Of a DNA stretch of 64,000 nt, positions 1 through 9,407 are shown one piece after another (within the stretch, counting starts at the first letter, position 1; every line of letters begins with the position of its first letter). This DNA is from Nilaparvata lugens (lineage: Eukaryota; Arthropoda; Insecta; Hemiptera; Delphacidae): contig NC_052504.1 in the NCBI RefSeq assembly GCF_014356525.2, positions 100,122,501 through 100,186,500 of the forward strand. Direction: 5' to 3'. Both the position numbers and the translations under genes were made by a program. The notes beneath the pieces were generated by a model that saw only the letters and a program-made list of their open reading frames with translations, was not told the DNA's origin and did no database searches.

Positions 1-956
1 CAGAAAAACTGTATCAAGTTAATCAAGTTTAAGCTAATCTGAAAGTTTAAACTTGAATCGGTTTTCTCAGTGCATTTACTAATCCAGTTCAAGTTAAACT
101 AGTTTAGCGTTAAGTGGGTAATAGAATGTCATCGTTTTATATATCAGGGAAAGCTGATTTTACAGGAAATTTGTTATTTGTTTACTTACCATCAGTAAAT
201 TGAGGTTATGTAGCTACTATTCCTTGTTAACATTTCACAGAGTAAGCTGTACAGTAAATAAAGTGAGAAGCGTTCAAAAAATGATGAAATGCTATATTAA
301 TATATCTTAGAATGTTTATAGAAGAGCGATTTTGTTACGCTTAAATCTACTACGGTCTACCTCGTTTATTAGTAATCTCTCGAAAGCAAAATATCTCAGT
401 TATGAGTTATTAAAAATATGTTTCCCAATCAAAGACTACTGTTGGAAATTGTCTTATTTTCTATCAAGTGCTTTATTCAATCAAATACTGGATTGGCAGT
501 TGCTTTACTCAAGCAAAACCGTCAAGAAAATTCTCTATTATCCCAGAAATTTGAATCATTCGTTTTTGCCCAATTTTTCTCAGTCTTGAAATTTCTTTGC
601 AGTCATCTTTATTAATCGCATTAAAAAATTCTATCAATTCCTCCATTATAATATTATTATCACATTCAAATAATTATTCACTAACCTAAATCAATAATAT
701 TATTATCGTCACAGAAGCATACAAAACAACCGTCGAAAAATAATTCCCTATCAGCTGTTCCCCATAAATCTTTACAGATGTCAAGCTAATCCAAATTATT
801 TGGTTTGAACCTCTTGCTTGGAGGTTTAAACTTCCCAGAGTTTAAACTCAATGAAGAGTCAAGATGATTCTGTGCAAACGGAACTTTAGTTTAATCCAAA
901 AAAAAAACCAGATTTGTTTTAAGCGTTAGCTTAAATTTACACTGTGCAAACGGCCC
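1..956 (-). mobile_element. Family A Harbinger-like element, copy 1 (left end cut by window)
   Basis: The segment aligns along its length with 12105-13112, and both end in the same terminal repeat (ACTGTGCAAACGGCCC at 941-956). A complete copy also starts with the reverse complement, GGGCCGTTTGCACA, so this is an inverted-repeat DNA transposon whose first ~30 bases lie before the window. The minus strand carries a broken transposase start (separate entry). A 149-bp deletion derivative is at 28018. The target duplication looks like TAA or TTAA but is not clean. Confidence 0.75.
440..646 (-). pseudogene. Remnant of HARBI1-like transposase N-terminus
   Basis: Reading the minus strand from the ATG at 646-644 gives a protein starting MEELIEFFNAINKDDC. 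After a frame change it continues as WDNREF, then RFCLSKATANPVF, then IENK. An acidic start followed by a 'D-x-E-F-x-x-RxxLSK-x-T' block is the usual N-terminal layout of Harbinger (HARBI1, DDE_Tnp_4) transposases. The DDE catalytic core is absent. The homologous copy at 12617-12810 keeps WDDREFFQRVCLSKATANL in one frame, which supports the call. At least one frameshift and one stop make it non-functional. The family assignment rests on motif memory. Confidence 0.45.
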
Positions 957-1044
957 ATAAGATATGTTTCTTACCCAGGAACAATGCCCTATAGAGTTCA
1001 TAAACACTCTGTATAGTTCGAGTACAAAACCCTACCGGAATAAA

Positions 1045-1597
1045 TCATGTAACTCGTGGAATCGATAACACAACGGTATCTTTTCCAAGATGCATGCAGC
1101 TAAGGAATAGAAATACAGAGTCGATTGAAAATAGAAAATAATGTGAACAGATATTGCAGTGCTGTATCGAATAAGAATACCCAAGCAGCTGATGAGAATT
1201 GGAAAATATAAAAATATGAATTTGGAATAAATGGTGTAAGGGAGCGAAAGGACAGAGAGTATGTGTCAGAGATAAAGAGAGAGAAAAAAAAGAAAGATGG
1301 AGAGTTGAAATAACAGCATGTAATCGACCAAAAAAAAAAAACATATGGATAAAAACGATATAATGGTGAGGAGAAGAAAGAGAGATGGAACTGAGACGGA
1401 GTAATAATGAAAAAAGAAGAAGGTGTGAGGGAGAGAGACAGAGAGAGAAAGAGAGAAACATGAAGAGTTTGAATAATCGACCAAACGGAAGATGGAAAGG
1501 TAAAGATGGAAAGGGAGTGAGAGAGAGGCTACAAAAAATAGAGAAAGAGTGAGAGATAGGGGAAAGTGAGAAGAAGGAGGAGAGAGAGACAAGAGAG
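1045..1597. repeat. Purine-rich dispersed repeat, copy 1
   Basis: The first ~190 bases (from GTAACTCGTGGAATCGATAA onward) match 13727-13920 closely. Both copies then become GA-rich with a recurring 'TTGAA...TCGACCAAA' phrase (about 1302, 1467, 14213, 14369), so the purine tract is a degraded tandem array rather than a simple microsatellite. Long open frames on the minus strand here (Ser/Leu/Phe-rich) are produced by composition and are not genes. The repeat runs into an assembly gap. Confidence 0.7.
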
Positions 1598-1697
1598 NNN
1601 NNNNNNNNNNNNNNNNNNNNNNNNNNNNNNNNNNNNNNNNNNNNNNNNNNNNNNNNNNNNNNNNNNNNNNNNNNNNNNNNNNNNNNNNNNNNNNNNN
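1598..1697. other. Assembly gap of 100 N
   Basis: Exactly 100 N, the conventional scaffold spacer, so its true length is unknown. It interrupts the purine-rich repeat on the left and a family B terminus on the right. Confidence 0.99.
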
Positions 1698-1712
1698 ACG
1701 TGGACCTCACTA
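1698..1712. mobile_element. Family B terminus after the gap
   Basis: ACGTGGACCTCACTA at the gap edge is the right terminal repeat of family B, followed by TA. The body of this element lies in the gap. From 1713 to about 2020 I see only CT-rich and AT-rich unique sequence. Confidence 0.7.
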
Positions 1713-2019
1713 TATACCCAACTCTACAATAGACAATACAGAACAATGTCTACTCTCTCGCTCTCTCTCTTCTCTATCAATGTACATACTCATCTCTACT
1801 ATCCTTGTTTATTTCTGTGTGTGCGAGTGTGTATCTTTTGTTTCAAGTAATATAAATGTTTTTGATTTAATTCAGTCAACCTATCTGTGTTATCTATTAC
1901 TGTTAGGGCTTTTTAGAGCCTTTAGAATAATATGTGGTTGTTGAGTGTGTATTTTTTGTTTGGTTTATTGACAGTTTCACCTACAAATTGATTGATTTAT
2001 ACAATAAGTGGATCATTCA

Positions 2020-2165
2020 AATTATAGGGAGAGAAAAACTAGGGTAACCTTGTGCTATTCCTCTCCCAAATTCAGATAGCACAGTCCGAAATAGGTTAAG
2101 TCTCGTAGTTGTTGACAAAATTTTCAGTCTCCCATAAAGTGGATTTTTAAATTTAGATTAAAATT
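2020..2165 (+). repeat. Family M retroelement-like tail
   Basis: A phrase with 'AACCTTGTGCTATTCCTCTC' and 'AGTCCGAAATAGG' recurs at 53535-53700 (same strand) and at 6456-6560 joined to 5778-6075 (reverse strand). The stem-forming GGGAGAG...CTCTCCC core is kept. It resembles the conserved 3' stem of a LINE, but no coding part is present. Confidence 0.55.
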
Positions 2166-2286
2166 GAATTGATACATTCTCCAATGTATGAAAATGATGA
2201 CTCATATACTCGATTTGAAGCACAAATTACGTCTAATACTAGAATTTACTCTATTAACAGAGATATTGTTAAATTTCTTCATATCA

Positions 2287-2626
2287 AGGTGGAATAAAAA
2301 CGATATTGTCAGTTCCACGTAAATTATGTAGAACTTGAGGGAATCAGGAAATTACGGCTGACAAATAATTTTCGAATAGTAGCGCTCATTAAATTTTCAT
2401 CTAGCTGTTGTCAATATTTGTAGAAGCAGAAGTCTTCGAGGTGATTTACAAAATGTATTTTGATTATCGGTGATTAATGATTAGAAATTAGGAACTTATG
2501 AGAATTAAGGTAGAATCAGCAGTTAAATAGTGAACAGTTGAAGTTCCACGTAAAGTTGAAAGTTTCATCTAAAGTAAAAGTTTACATAAACTATGTGGAA
2601 CTGACAATACTGTTTTTATTTCACCT
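2287..2626. mobile_element. 340-bp fold-back MITE
   Basis: The ends are long inverted repeats: AGGTGGAATAAAAACGATAT at 2287 pairs with its near reverse complement ending TTTTTATTTCACCT at 2626. The match extends about 45 bases (including TATTGTCAGTTCCACGTA on the left arm). A central segment near 2410-2480 (GCAGAAGTCTTCGAGGTGAT) is shared with 5165-5230. No clear target duplication. Confidence 0.65.
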
Positions 2627-2794
2627 CAATGTATTTTACTTCATTTCACATAAGTTAGTTAACAATAAATAATCATTTCTGGTTATTCCAATAATATTCG
2701 TAAAATCATGATCAATTTCAACCAGTACTATTCTGATTTGTAGTTTCAGATTGATGATTTTTTGGTGTAAGAATTGAAATGAACATAAAATACA

Positions 2795-2915
2795 ATCATG
2801 ATATTTGGACAATTTGTGATGAAAATAGGAAATACGAGGAGTTTTGGGCAATAGCCTGTTTTTCATTGTATTGTTTGCTCTATCCAATTTACATAACCTA
2901 ATTATCCAAATATAA
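2795..2915 (+). repeat. Family R LINE-tail-like repeat
   Basis: The phrase TTTTGGGCAATAGCCTGTTT followed by 'ATTGT...CTCTATC' recurs at 53345-53480, where it ends in an (AATA)n tail, and in part at 48830. That tail suggests the 3' end of a non-LTR retrotransposon. The long minus-strand frame spanning 2636-2998 crosses several repeat boundaries and is not a gene. Confidence 0.45.
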
Positions 2916-2949
2916 AATATCCAATTAAATAACCTATAAAATGTATACA

Positions 2950-3290
2950 GATTTCTTGTTAACTGAAGCCGATAGTCGTAGTAGTTGTTTCTGGTCAAGC
3001 TACTCGTATGTGACGCTGGTAGTCTCTCATACTGTGCCGTTCAGACAGACAAGACAAGACAAGTTCAGTTAGTCAAGACAAGACAAGACATAATCAGACA
3101 CGTTTAGTCACCATATCCACATTGCTGCTTGTGACGCAACTCACATTGATTAAACATGTCTTCATAAGCAACTATGTGAAGTATTGTGACTAAACGTGAC
3201 TGATCATGTCTTGTCTTGCCTTGACTAACAGGTGTGTGCCTAGCCTAACACTCCCAACAACACAGCAATGAATAATAAGATAACTCCTAC
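2950..3290. mobile_element. Family G copy split by a fold-back
   Basis: The phrase 'GACGCTGGTAGTCTCTCATA' marks family G (also near 27640, 33880, 42960 and 43105). The copy stops at CTGTGCCGTTC (~3043) and resumes at CACTCCCAACAACACAG (~3250). Uninterrupted copies join these two parts, so the sequence between is an insertion. Confidence 0.6.
3045..3245. mobile_element. Palindromic fold-back inserted in family G
   Basis: The left arm (3066-3111, TAGTCAAGACAAGACAAGAC then CACGTTTAGTCAC) and the right arm (3187-3230, its reverse complement) form a stem of about 45 bases around a ~75-base loop. AGACA/AGACAAG repeats flank the left arm. No coding sequence. Confidence 0.6.
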
Positions 3291-3702
3291 TGATTACCAG
3301 GTGAAACTGTCAATGATTCTTGGTGAACCTTTTTTATTTTTGATTTGTCTGACATAAACCAACAAATAAATTCTGCACTAAATGTAATTAATCTATGTTG
3401 TGGTATGCATGGGTGTCAAGTATTCATTGATCAGTGTGTAGAGCAGCTGAGTAAATAATGTAATAGTGTAATTGGTACATCACGTGTAGAGTGTAAAACT
3501 ATAGTGAGGTCCACGTTATAATGGCAGTGAAGAAACATAGGAGAACAACGTTACCGATTCTCTGCCTTGTCACTGCCTTCTATAGAGGATATCGATATTC
3601 AATCCAATTTTCAATAATTAAAAATTCATTAATTTTGCACATCAATATATAAAATATTGACAAGAATAATTGTTTACATAATTGACATAATTCACATAGG
3701 AT

Positions 3703-3925
3703 GTGCAAAGGCTAAAAATAAACTTTCTACTCGTGATATTTTTCGATTCTTATATGATCAAGCTATCAAGATGAAAAGTTTATTCAGGAAAACACTTTTT
3801 TGATCATTACTTTTTGAGATATGAACGCCTAAAGTTGAAATTTTGGGACAGAACATTTCAAATTCGGTAAGAGATGAATCTATGAGATTCAGAGGATTGA
3901 GGCTGTTGTTGATCTAGTGAAACGA
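3703..3925 (+). repeat. Family P segment nested in B
   Basis: The segment from GTGCAAAGGCTAAAAATAAA to GTTGATCTAGTGA matches 37770-38014, with few differences. Elsewhere the same family has an inverted partner end (38570-38619), so it is half of an inverted-repeat element. Confidence 0.65.
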
Positions 3926-3984
3926 AAATTTTCTAAATATATCAATTTTTAAATAGTTATTCAATTTACTAAAAATAACTTTTA

Positions 3985-4237
3985 GTTGAGTTAGACTGTC
4001 TAGCTGGGCCAATGGCAGGCATTCATGCCGTTGACCAATAGCAGTACTCGCCTACTAGTATAAATTCTACTGCTCTTGTAGACTATTTAGTTTCAGTTTA
4101 TCAGAGATGACAATGGTTTAACAACCGAAACCGGTCTTTCTAAGTATCAATAAGTCTATGGGTTTTGACAATTTCTTAGTCGTTTCCATTTAATATGAAT
4201 AATTACCACAATATCAACTCCTCAACTACACAAAAAT
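3985..4237 (+). mobile_element. Family I LINE tail nested in B
   Basis: It holds AACCGAAACCGGTCTTTCT and ends CTCAACTACACAAAAA, the same 3' end as copies at 41477-41724 and 45110-45564, which are bounded by 11-bp target duplications. It is 5' truncated and non-coding. The 5' boundary here is approximate. Confidence 0.6.
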
Positions 4238-4440
4238 TGAAATAAAACCTGTATCAGTCACCGTCTATAGGAGACATTGACAAGACTGAGCATCGGCAAC
4301 ATTGTTCTCCTATCTTTCTCAACTGCCATTATAACGTGGACCTCATTATAGTGTTTGTGTGAGTACGCTCTACACTATGTGTGTGTAGTGTAAATGTACG
4401 TATTAGGGGCATGTCAGAAACAAAATTGACTTCATACCCG

Positions 4441-5020
4441 GGAGGCTGGTACACATTCATAGGAGGCTGGTACACATTCATGTGAGGCTGGTACACATTC
4501 ATGTGAGGCTGGTTCAAATTCATGTGAGGCTGGTACACATTCATGTGAGGCTGATTCACATTCATGTGAGGCTGGTTCACATTCATAGGAGGCTGGTACA
4601 CATTCATGTGAGGCTGGTTCACATTCATGTGAGGCTGGTTCACATTCATGTGAGGCTGGTACACATTCATGTGAGGCTGGTTCACATTCATGTGAGGCTG
4701 GTTCACATTCATGTAAGGCTGGTTCACATTCATGTGAGGCTGTTTCACATTCATAGGAGGCTGGTTCACATTCAGTTAGGTGTGTTCACGTTCATGTGAG
4801 CTGTTCACATTCATGGGAGGCTGGTTCACATTAATGTGAGGCTAGTTCACATCATGTGAGGCTGGTCACATTCATGGGAGCTGGTCACATTCATGTGAGG
4901 CTAGTTCACATTCATGTGAGGCTGGTTCACATTCATGGGAGGCTGGTTCACATTCATGTGAGGCTAGTTCACATTCATGTGAGGCTGGTTCACATTCATG
5001 TGAGGCTAGTTCACATTCAT
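4441..5020. repeat. 21-bp minisatellite (about 27 units)
   Basis: The unit is GTGAGGCTGGTTCACATTCA plus T, with variants ending TACACATTCAT or starting GGAGGCTGG. Because 21 is a multiple of three, one frame stays open on each strand: the minus strand reads a heptad MNVNQPH (4329-4769) and the plus strand reads VRLVHIH (4482-4799, 4856-5083). Indels near 4790-4870 break the frame. No start context, signal peptide or flanking coding sequence supports a protein. Confidence 0.9.
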
Positions 5021-5684
5021 GAGAGACGAGTTTCACACAGTTTTATAGTGTACAACTTTTTACAACATATTTTTCTACAATAATTTCTATAGTGATGTTA
5101 TCCAGAAGTTCCTCTATCCTTGAACTGATATGAGATCAATCAAAGGTGGAATTTCAAATCGAGGATAATATTTCAATATTTACAGTAGCAGAAGTCTTTG
5201 GGGTGATTTACAGCATTTTATTAATATTTTCGTTCAAGAATAATTAATTATTCATTAGCATTGAATAATTACAATATCTCAGTGATTTTCATCCGTATAA
5301 TAAAAATTGTTAACTAGAGTTCTATCATTTAGAAGATCATGAGCCCTTGAGCTGATATTATAAAATACGGAGTGAGTCATATGTTGGAAACCCTTCAATA
5401 AATTGGAGACTGTTGTAGATATAATACTGTACCTTTCAGGATAAGTTATATTGGTCGAGTACTCTACCTTTTGAGGTACTACTGAATTTCAACCCCTCAT
5501 GAGGGTTGACTTGGGGGTTGTAACTGAAATGTTTTGAATGTAAACACCCATTGGGTGGTACCTCATTTTGAATGCCCTTTTAAAACAAGAAAGATGACAT
5601 CAATTGAAATTTTCTAAGATACTCTCTTCCAAAATGGCGGCTGATTGAAGTTTTGAGGCAAAAAGTCCGGAATAATGAGGTGGA
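5021..5684. repeat. Dispersed repeat debris, no gene
   Basis: 5165-5230 shares GCAGAAGTCTTTGGGGTGAT with the fold-back at 2410. About 5380-5680 holds a palindromic phrase (AACCCCTCATGAGGGTTGAC) and CCAAAATGGCGGCTGATTG. It reads like dispersed repeat DNA, though I see no second copy of that part in this window. No coding signal. Confidence 0.35.
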
Positions 5685-5777
5685 TACTGTATCAGCTATC
5701 TGATTCGTCTAATGACAGACAAGGATAGCATCTAATGTTGATCAGATTCTAACATTATAACGTAGATCTTATCACAG
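5685..5777. mobile_element. Degenerate family B end
   Basis: ACAGACAAGGATAGCATC followed by ACATTATAACGTAGATCTTA keeps the order of the B right arm (compare 34615-34672) with many substitutions. The other end is missing. Confidence 0.5.
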
Positions 5778-6560
5778 ATGAATAATGAAAAATAAAATTC
5801 AAATACGAATTAATTTTCTCGAGGCATGGAACAATGAACGTACAGGCCAATTCAAAACATCAAAATAAATGACCAAATGAGTTTGAATTAGGCTAATAGA
5901 TAGAACAATAGGTCCAGCAAAATTATTTCTTCGATATATGTGAATATTCTCCATTTTAGTGATAATAATGTAAATATTTCTTCCATGTTTGGTTTTGAAG
6001 CATCTGTATTTGAAAATGTACTTTGTGAAAATAATTAAGGACTGGAATTGTTGTGAAGTGAACAACTACAAGACTTGAGCTGTGTTTACACCAAAGTTAT
6101 CAACAAAATGAACCAAGTTATTAATCCTCATAGACTCTATTAGATTGAATATAAATTATCACACACATGATGAACATATGTGTTTGTCATGTTCCGCTCA
6201 ATCTAATAGAATCTATGAGGATCAAGTTATCAACATTTTGTTAATTACTTTGGTGTAAACTCAGCTGCGTTTACACCACAGTTATTAAACACAAGATGTT
6301 AATAACTCATTCTTTATAGATTGTATTAGATTGAACGGAACTTGACAAACACATATGTTCATCATGTTGTGTATGATAAGTTATTTTCAGTCCAATAGAA
6401 TCTATTGGGATTAAGTTATTAATATTTTGTTAATAAATTTGGTGTAAACACAGCTTCAACCTATTTCGGACTATGTGTAACCTCATCTAAATTTGGGAGA
6501 GGAATAGCACAAGGTTACCTTATTTTTCCTCTACCTATCATTTTGATGATGTACTTATTG
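5778..6560 (-). repeat. Family M element split by family D
   Basis: Read on the minus strand, 6560-6456 and then 6077-5778 join into one M element like 53535-53700. The break falls exactly at the D insertion (6078-6455). The uninterrupted copies read ..AC(T)TTAACCTATTTCGG or equivalent across this point. No coding content is evident. Confidence 0.6.
6078..6455. mobile_element. Two tandem family D MITEs
   Basis: Each unit (6078-6265 and 6262-6455) starts AGCTG(T/C)GTTTACACC and ends GGTGTAAACNCAGCT with long imperfect arms (AATCTAATAGAATCTATGAG and its complement). The flanks TTG and TCA look like a decayed TTA duplication. Copy D4 at 57346 has an intact TTA pair, which fits a PIF/Harbinger-type target. 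Confidence 0.7.
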
Positions 6561-6849
6561 TATAAATCATTAAATAATGAAGAATAAATGAGTTTGAATT
6601 AGGCTAATAGATGGACAAATAAATGAAAAGAGAATTGTTATCCAATAAGCTTCTAGAAAAGCTTTGGAAAAGCTCTGGAAAAGCTCTCAATGACCATAAT
6701 TCGACAAAATTACCATTCAAATTGAATGCAATAAAATGGCGGTGCATTTCAGAATGGTAATTGCATCCGAAGTCAAATTAGCTGAGTCTCATTTACCCAT
6801 TCCAAGCTGTAAAATCGGCAATAGAATGGTTTCAGTGTGTATCGACCTG
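6561..6849. other. No gene or recognisable element
   Basis: AT-rich sequence with a short tandem GAAAAGCTCTG run near 6655-6690. Nothing else seen. Confidence 0.5.
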
Positions 6850-7044
6850 TAGTGGAGTGCACGTTACAATGGCAGTATCAAATTGACATTGGTGTTGCTA
6901 TCCTTGTCTATCATTCCACAAAGCAGATAGCGCTATCCTTCTCAAGCTCTGCAATGCTGCCTGATCGGTTTTCAACAATATAAAAATCCAATTGACACAG
7001 TCTTCAAATTTATTCATGGAAATTCATCATAGAATCACTGATAT

Positions 7045-8243
7045 AGTATATTTCGCACCTAGAGCAGAAAATGAGATTTTTCCGACTCGAAATCGGTTTT
7101 CAAGTCCGAGGCCGTAGGCCGAGGACTAGAAAAGACTGAGAGCCAGAAAAACATTTTTGCCCGTGGTGCGAACGCTATTTTTCGCCACACACAAAAATAA
7201 ACAATATATATATGAGAAAAGTTGTTTACTAAGCACTTCCGAGAGCAGAAGTGGAAGGTGATAGCTCAAGCAAATCTGAAGTAATCTAATATCAGGAAAT
7301 TGTCCAAGTATTCTATTTTTTTTTCTGATTTGTCCAATAACCTAAAAGATGATGTTCAATTATGTGAGGTTGAGTTTATACTTTTATATTCTTTCAAATG
7401 ATAAGAAGATGTTATTATTATAAATGTTTTAATCATTGAATAATGAACACAAATAATGAAGAGTTTTTTGATCAGCTTTTTTTGATTAGTTCCTTTTCTT
7501 ATTTCCATGTTAGGGCTGGAAAGGGCACTCTTTCCGGCCTAGGCCGGAAAGAAACCTGTTCTGACGTCAGACGAGAGTCGTCTGCAAACAATGTCTTTCA
7601 GATCTACGTAGGACTGGAAAACAGCTGCTTTCTGTGCAGTGTGGCAAAAAATATTTTTTTTTGCAGAAGAAGCTGTTCTCCCGTCCTACGTAGATCTGAA
7701 AGACCTTGTTAGCAGACGACTCTCGTCTGACGTCAGAAAAGGGTTTCTTCCCGGCCTAGGACGGAAAATGAACTCTTTCCAGATGCTAACATGGAAGTCC
7801 GTAGTTAATAAGCCATCCGCTAGATCGGGCGAGTGTCAACTTTTATTATTTCAGTTCGAATTTTGAATCAAATTAATTCAGCATTCGCTTCGCAACCATT
7901 TTCATTCAATTATTAATTGTTGATTAGCGCATTCCAAATTTTCAAAAATGCTTGAAGATGACGACGCCCGTGATATTCCAAGTGAAATTTTAAGAGAATC
8001 TGAAATCCTGACTGCAAATCTTCTACCACTAAAATCGAGAGATAGGTTAGATAACTTAACGAGTATTATTTATTTTGTATTCTTTATTTTTTTTCAGCAA
8101 TACCTGTAGTGTGGCGAAAAATATCCTTCGCACCATGGGCAAAACTGCTTTTCCGGCTCTCAATCTTTTCTAGTCCTCGGCCTTGAAAACCGATTTCGAG
8201 CCGGAAAAATCTCATTATCTGCTCTAGGTGCGGAATATAATAT
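7045..8243 (+). mobile_element. Full-length family C element
   Basis: The ends are inverted copies of a ~130-bp palindromic module, starting TTTCGCACCTAGAGCAGAAA and reading on through CGAAATCGGTTTTCAAGTCC; the right one runs 8100-8243. The interior has two arms meeting near 7640 at GTGTGGC-AAAAA. The left arm (7190-7640) is shared with 21475-21930 and 46340-46806. The right arm (7640-8095) is shared with 11217-11690, 18329-18800 and 38060-38525. Both arms carry TGACGTCAG beside the palindrome CAGACGACTCTCGTCTG. The right arm holds a small exon (separate entry). No transposase seen. Confidence 0.8.
7948..8046 (+). pseudogene. Carried exon, tyrosine-recombinase-like start (copy 1)
   Basis: An ATG-led frame reads MLEDDDARDIPSEILRES and continues to LTANLLPLKSRDR. 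The 'LLPxKSRxRY' block resembles the start of the SAM-like N-terminal domain in Crypton/phage-integrase-type proteins of animals (motif memory, not a search). In this copy the frame after SRDR diverges (TTAGATAAC instead of TACGATAAC), so the donor-like AAG/GTATTC seen in other copies is damaged. The same frame is open in three other copies. Confidence 0.4.
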
Positions 8244-8507
8244 GTTTTGACAATAGAACATGGTGGATTATTTATAACAAGAACGAATAGTCGATCCTTA
8301 TTACATAGTTTATTCCGGTATAAGCTTTTCTTCAAAGAAGGCATCGACAAGCCAGAGAATCGGCAAAGCTGTTCCACTACCTTTCTTCATTGCCATTAAA
8401 ACGTGAACCTCACAATACTATTAACTGAACTCTTCGAATTATGAACTGGAGAATCGGTATTGATTTTATAGCAAGCAATTCTACGAGTAATATTAGAATA
8501 GTATACA

Positions 8508-8626
8508 GTAGAACCTCTATAATTCGCGTTGACGGAACCAAGCGTTCACTACGAATAATGGAGCAAACGAATTATAGAGTTTGATTTTACCTGTAGAATT
8601 CCGAGGACAAAATTGGAATTATAGGA
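8508..8626. mobile_element. Pogo/Tigger-like end fragment
   Basis: TA followed by CAGTAGAACCTCTATAATTC resembles pogo/Tigger terminal repeats. Sub-terminal CTCTATAATTCG is mirrored by CGAATTATAGAG 50 bases later. No matching right end found; a GC-rich fold-back follows directly. Confidence 0.35.
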
Positions 8627-8835
8627 AACTAGCCGTCAGGCTGGCTTCGCTCGCCATATCCGTCTAGCCAGGGGCTCCGCCCCCTGACCCCCGTCTGGAT
8701 CGTCCAAGAATGAGATCAGCAGGCTCGCTTCGCTCGCCTGCATTTTCAATTTGAGCATTTTATCATTGTTAGGACGATCCAGTCGGGGGTCCAGACTAAA
8801 CGGATATGGCGAGCGAAGCGAGCCTGACGGCTAGT
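8627..8835. mobile_element. GC-rich fold-back (family L-related)
   Basis: A near-palindrome opens ACTAGCCGTCAGGCTGGCTT and closes with the reverse complement CGAGCCTGACGGCTAGT. It contains GGGGCTCCGCCCC, GGATCGTCC and its mirror GGACGATCC. The left half matches the start of the element at 15425. The GC content is much higher than the surroundings. Confidence 0.7.
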
Positions 8836-9112
8836 AATATAATATTCCCGGGATTGAAGTAGCAGTGCGCAATCAATTTTTCCGCGATAAATGCATTTCA
8901 ATCTTCAACTTGGTGCCAACCTAACAAAGTCAACTCAACTTAATGCCAACCTGACAAAATTATTAATCCAGTTACCAGTTAACAACTGTTCGAAGAGGCA
9001 CTCTCTCTAGATATAGTTCTATATTAACATATGGTATGGCCTTTTTTTAAAATAGTTAGAGAATAAGAAGAATATACATGCTAAAAGACGCTTTAACCCT
9101 TAAAAACCACCC
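8836..9112. other. No gene; short AT-rich spacer
   Basis: A duplicated phrase TGCCAACCTRACAAA (about 8912 and 8943) is the only structure seen. Confidence 0.5.
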
Positions 9113-9317
9113 TTAAGGTGGCGGTTCGCGCCGCGACAGAGACAGGAGACCGAGACAGGAGACTGAGACCAGCGACCGCGACAAGTGTCTCGGTCTCTTC
9201 GGCATGTACTGTAGGTCGAGACTGAGACCGAAGATCGCGACATCGCGACAAGTGTCATCAAGCAAACGCTCAGTTCAAGAGAGTCTGTCGATGAAGTCAG
9301 TGGTGTTTTGTGTCGTG

Positions 9318-9407
9318 ATGGAAAATCTAGTAATGAAGCTACTATTGGAGGAAGGAGAAGACGATGATTTGCTCTTATATTATTATTACAAATACAAAAC
9401 TCGATAT
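9318..9407 (+). pseudogene. Possible transposase start in element J
   Basis: ATG at 9318 opens MENLVMKLLLEEGEDDDLLL followed by YYYYKYKTRY and a stop. Short acidic/leucine-rich leaders followed by basic/aromatic residues are common in HARBI1-type transposases, and Harbinger elements usually pair a transposase with a MADF/Myb-like protein. There is no catalytic region, so this is only suggestive. Confidence 0.25.

Larger units (their letters stand above)
3502..4348. mobile_element. Family B MITE, 847 bp, with nested inserts
   Basis: It starts TAGTGAGGTCCACGTTATAA and ends with the reverse complement; TA flanks both ends (3500-3501, 4349-4350), the Tc1/mariner-type target. Most B copies are about 375-390 bp. 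This one is longer because it holds a family P segment (3703-3925) and a family I LINE tail (about 3985-4237). Sub-terminal segments (GAACAACGTTACCGATTCTC) also form inverted repeats. No transposase. Confidence 0.85.
6850..8415. mobile_element. Family B MITE hosting a full C element
   Basis: Left end TAGTGGAGTGCACGTTACAA, right end 'GCCATTAAAACGTGAACCTC' near 8392-8411. The arms resemble other B copies (TGCTATCCTTGTCTATCATT on the left, GAATCGGCAAAGCTGTTCC on the right) and are separated by the C element at 7045-8243. Terminal repeats carry several substitutions. Confidence 0.75.

Noticed and set aside
1045..1850. Open frames spanning the 100-N gap on both strands
   Set aside because: The frames run through N codons and purine/pyrimidine-rich repeat DNA; the residues are Ser/Leu/Phe or Arg/Glu runs.
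2636..2998. 120-codon minus frame
   Set aside because: It crosses the boundary between family R and family G repeats and has no recognisable domain.
4329..4769. 146-codon repetitive protein (MNVNQPH heptads)
   Set aside because: A 21-base minisatellite opens both strands equally, frame-breaking indels occur in the same array, and no signal peptide or flanking exon is seen. Kept as a finding only.
8627..8835. Horizontally acquired bacterial DNA because of high GC
   Set aside because: The sequence is a palindrome shared with a dispersed element in this window, so it is a mobile repeat.
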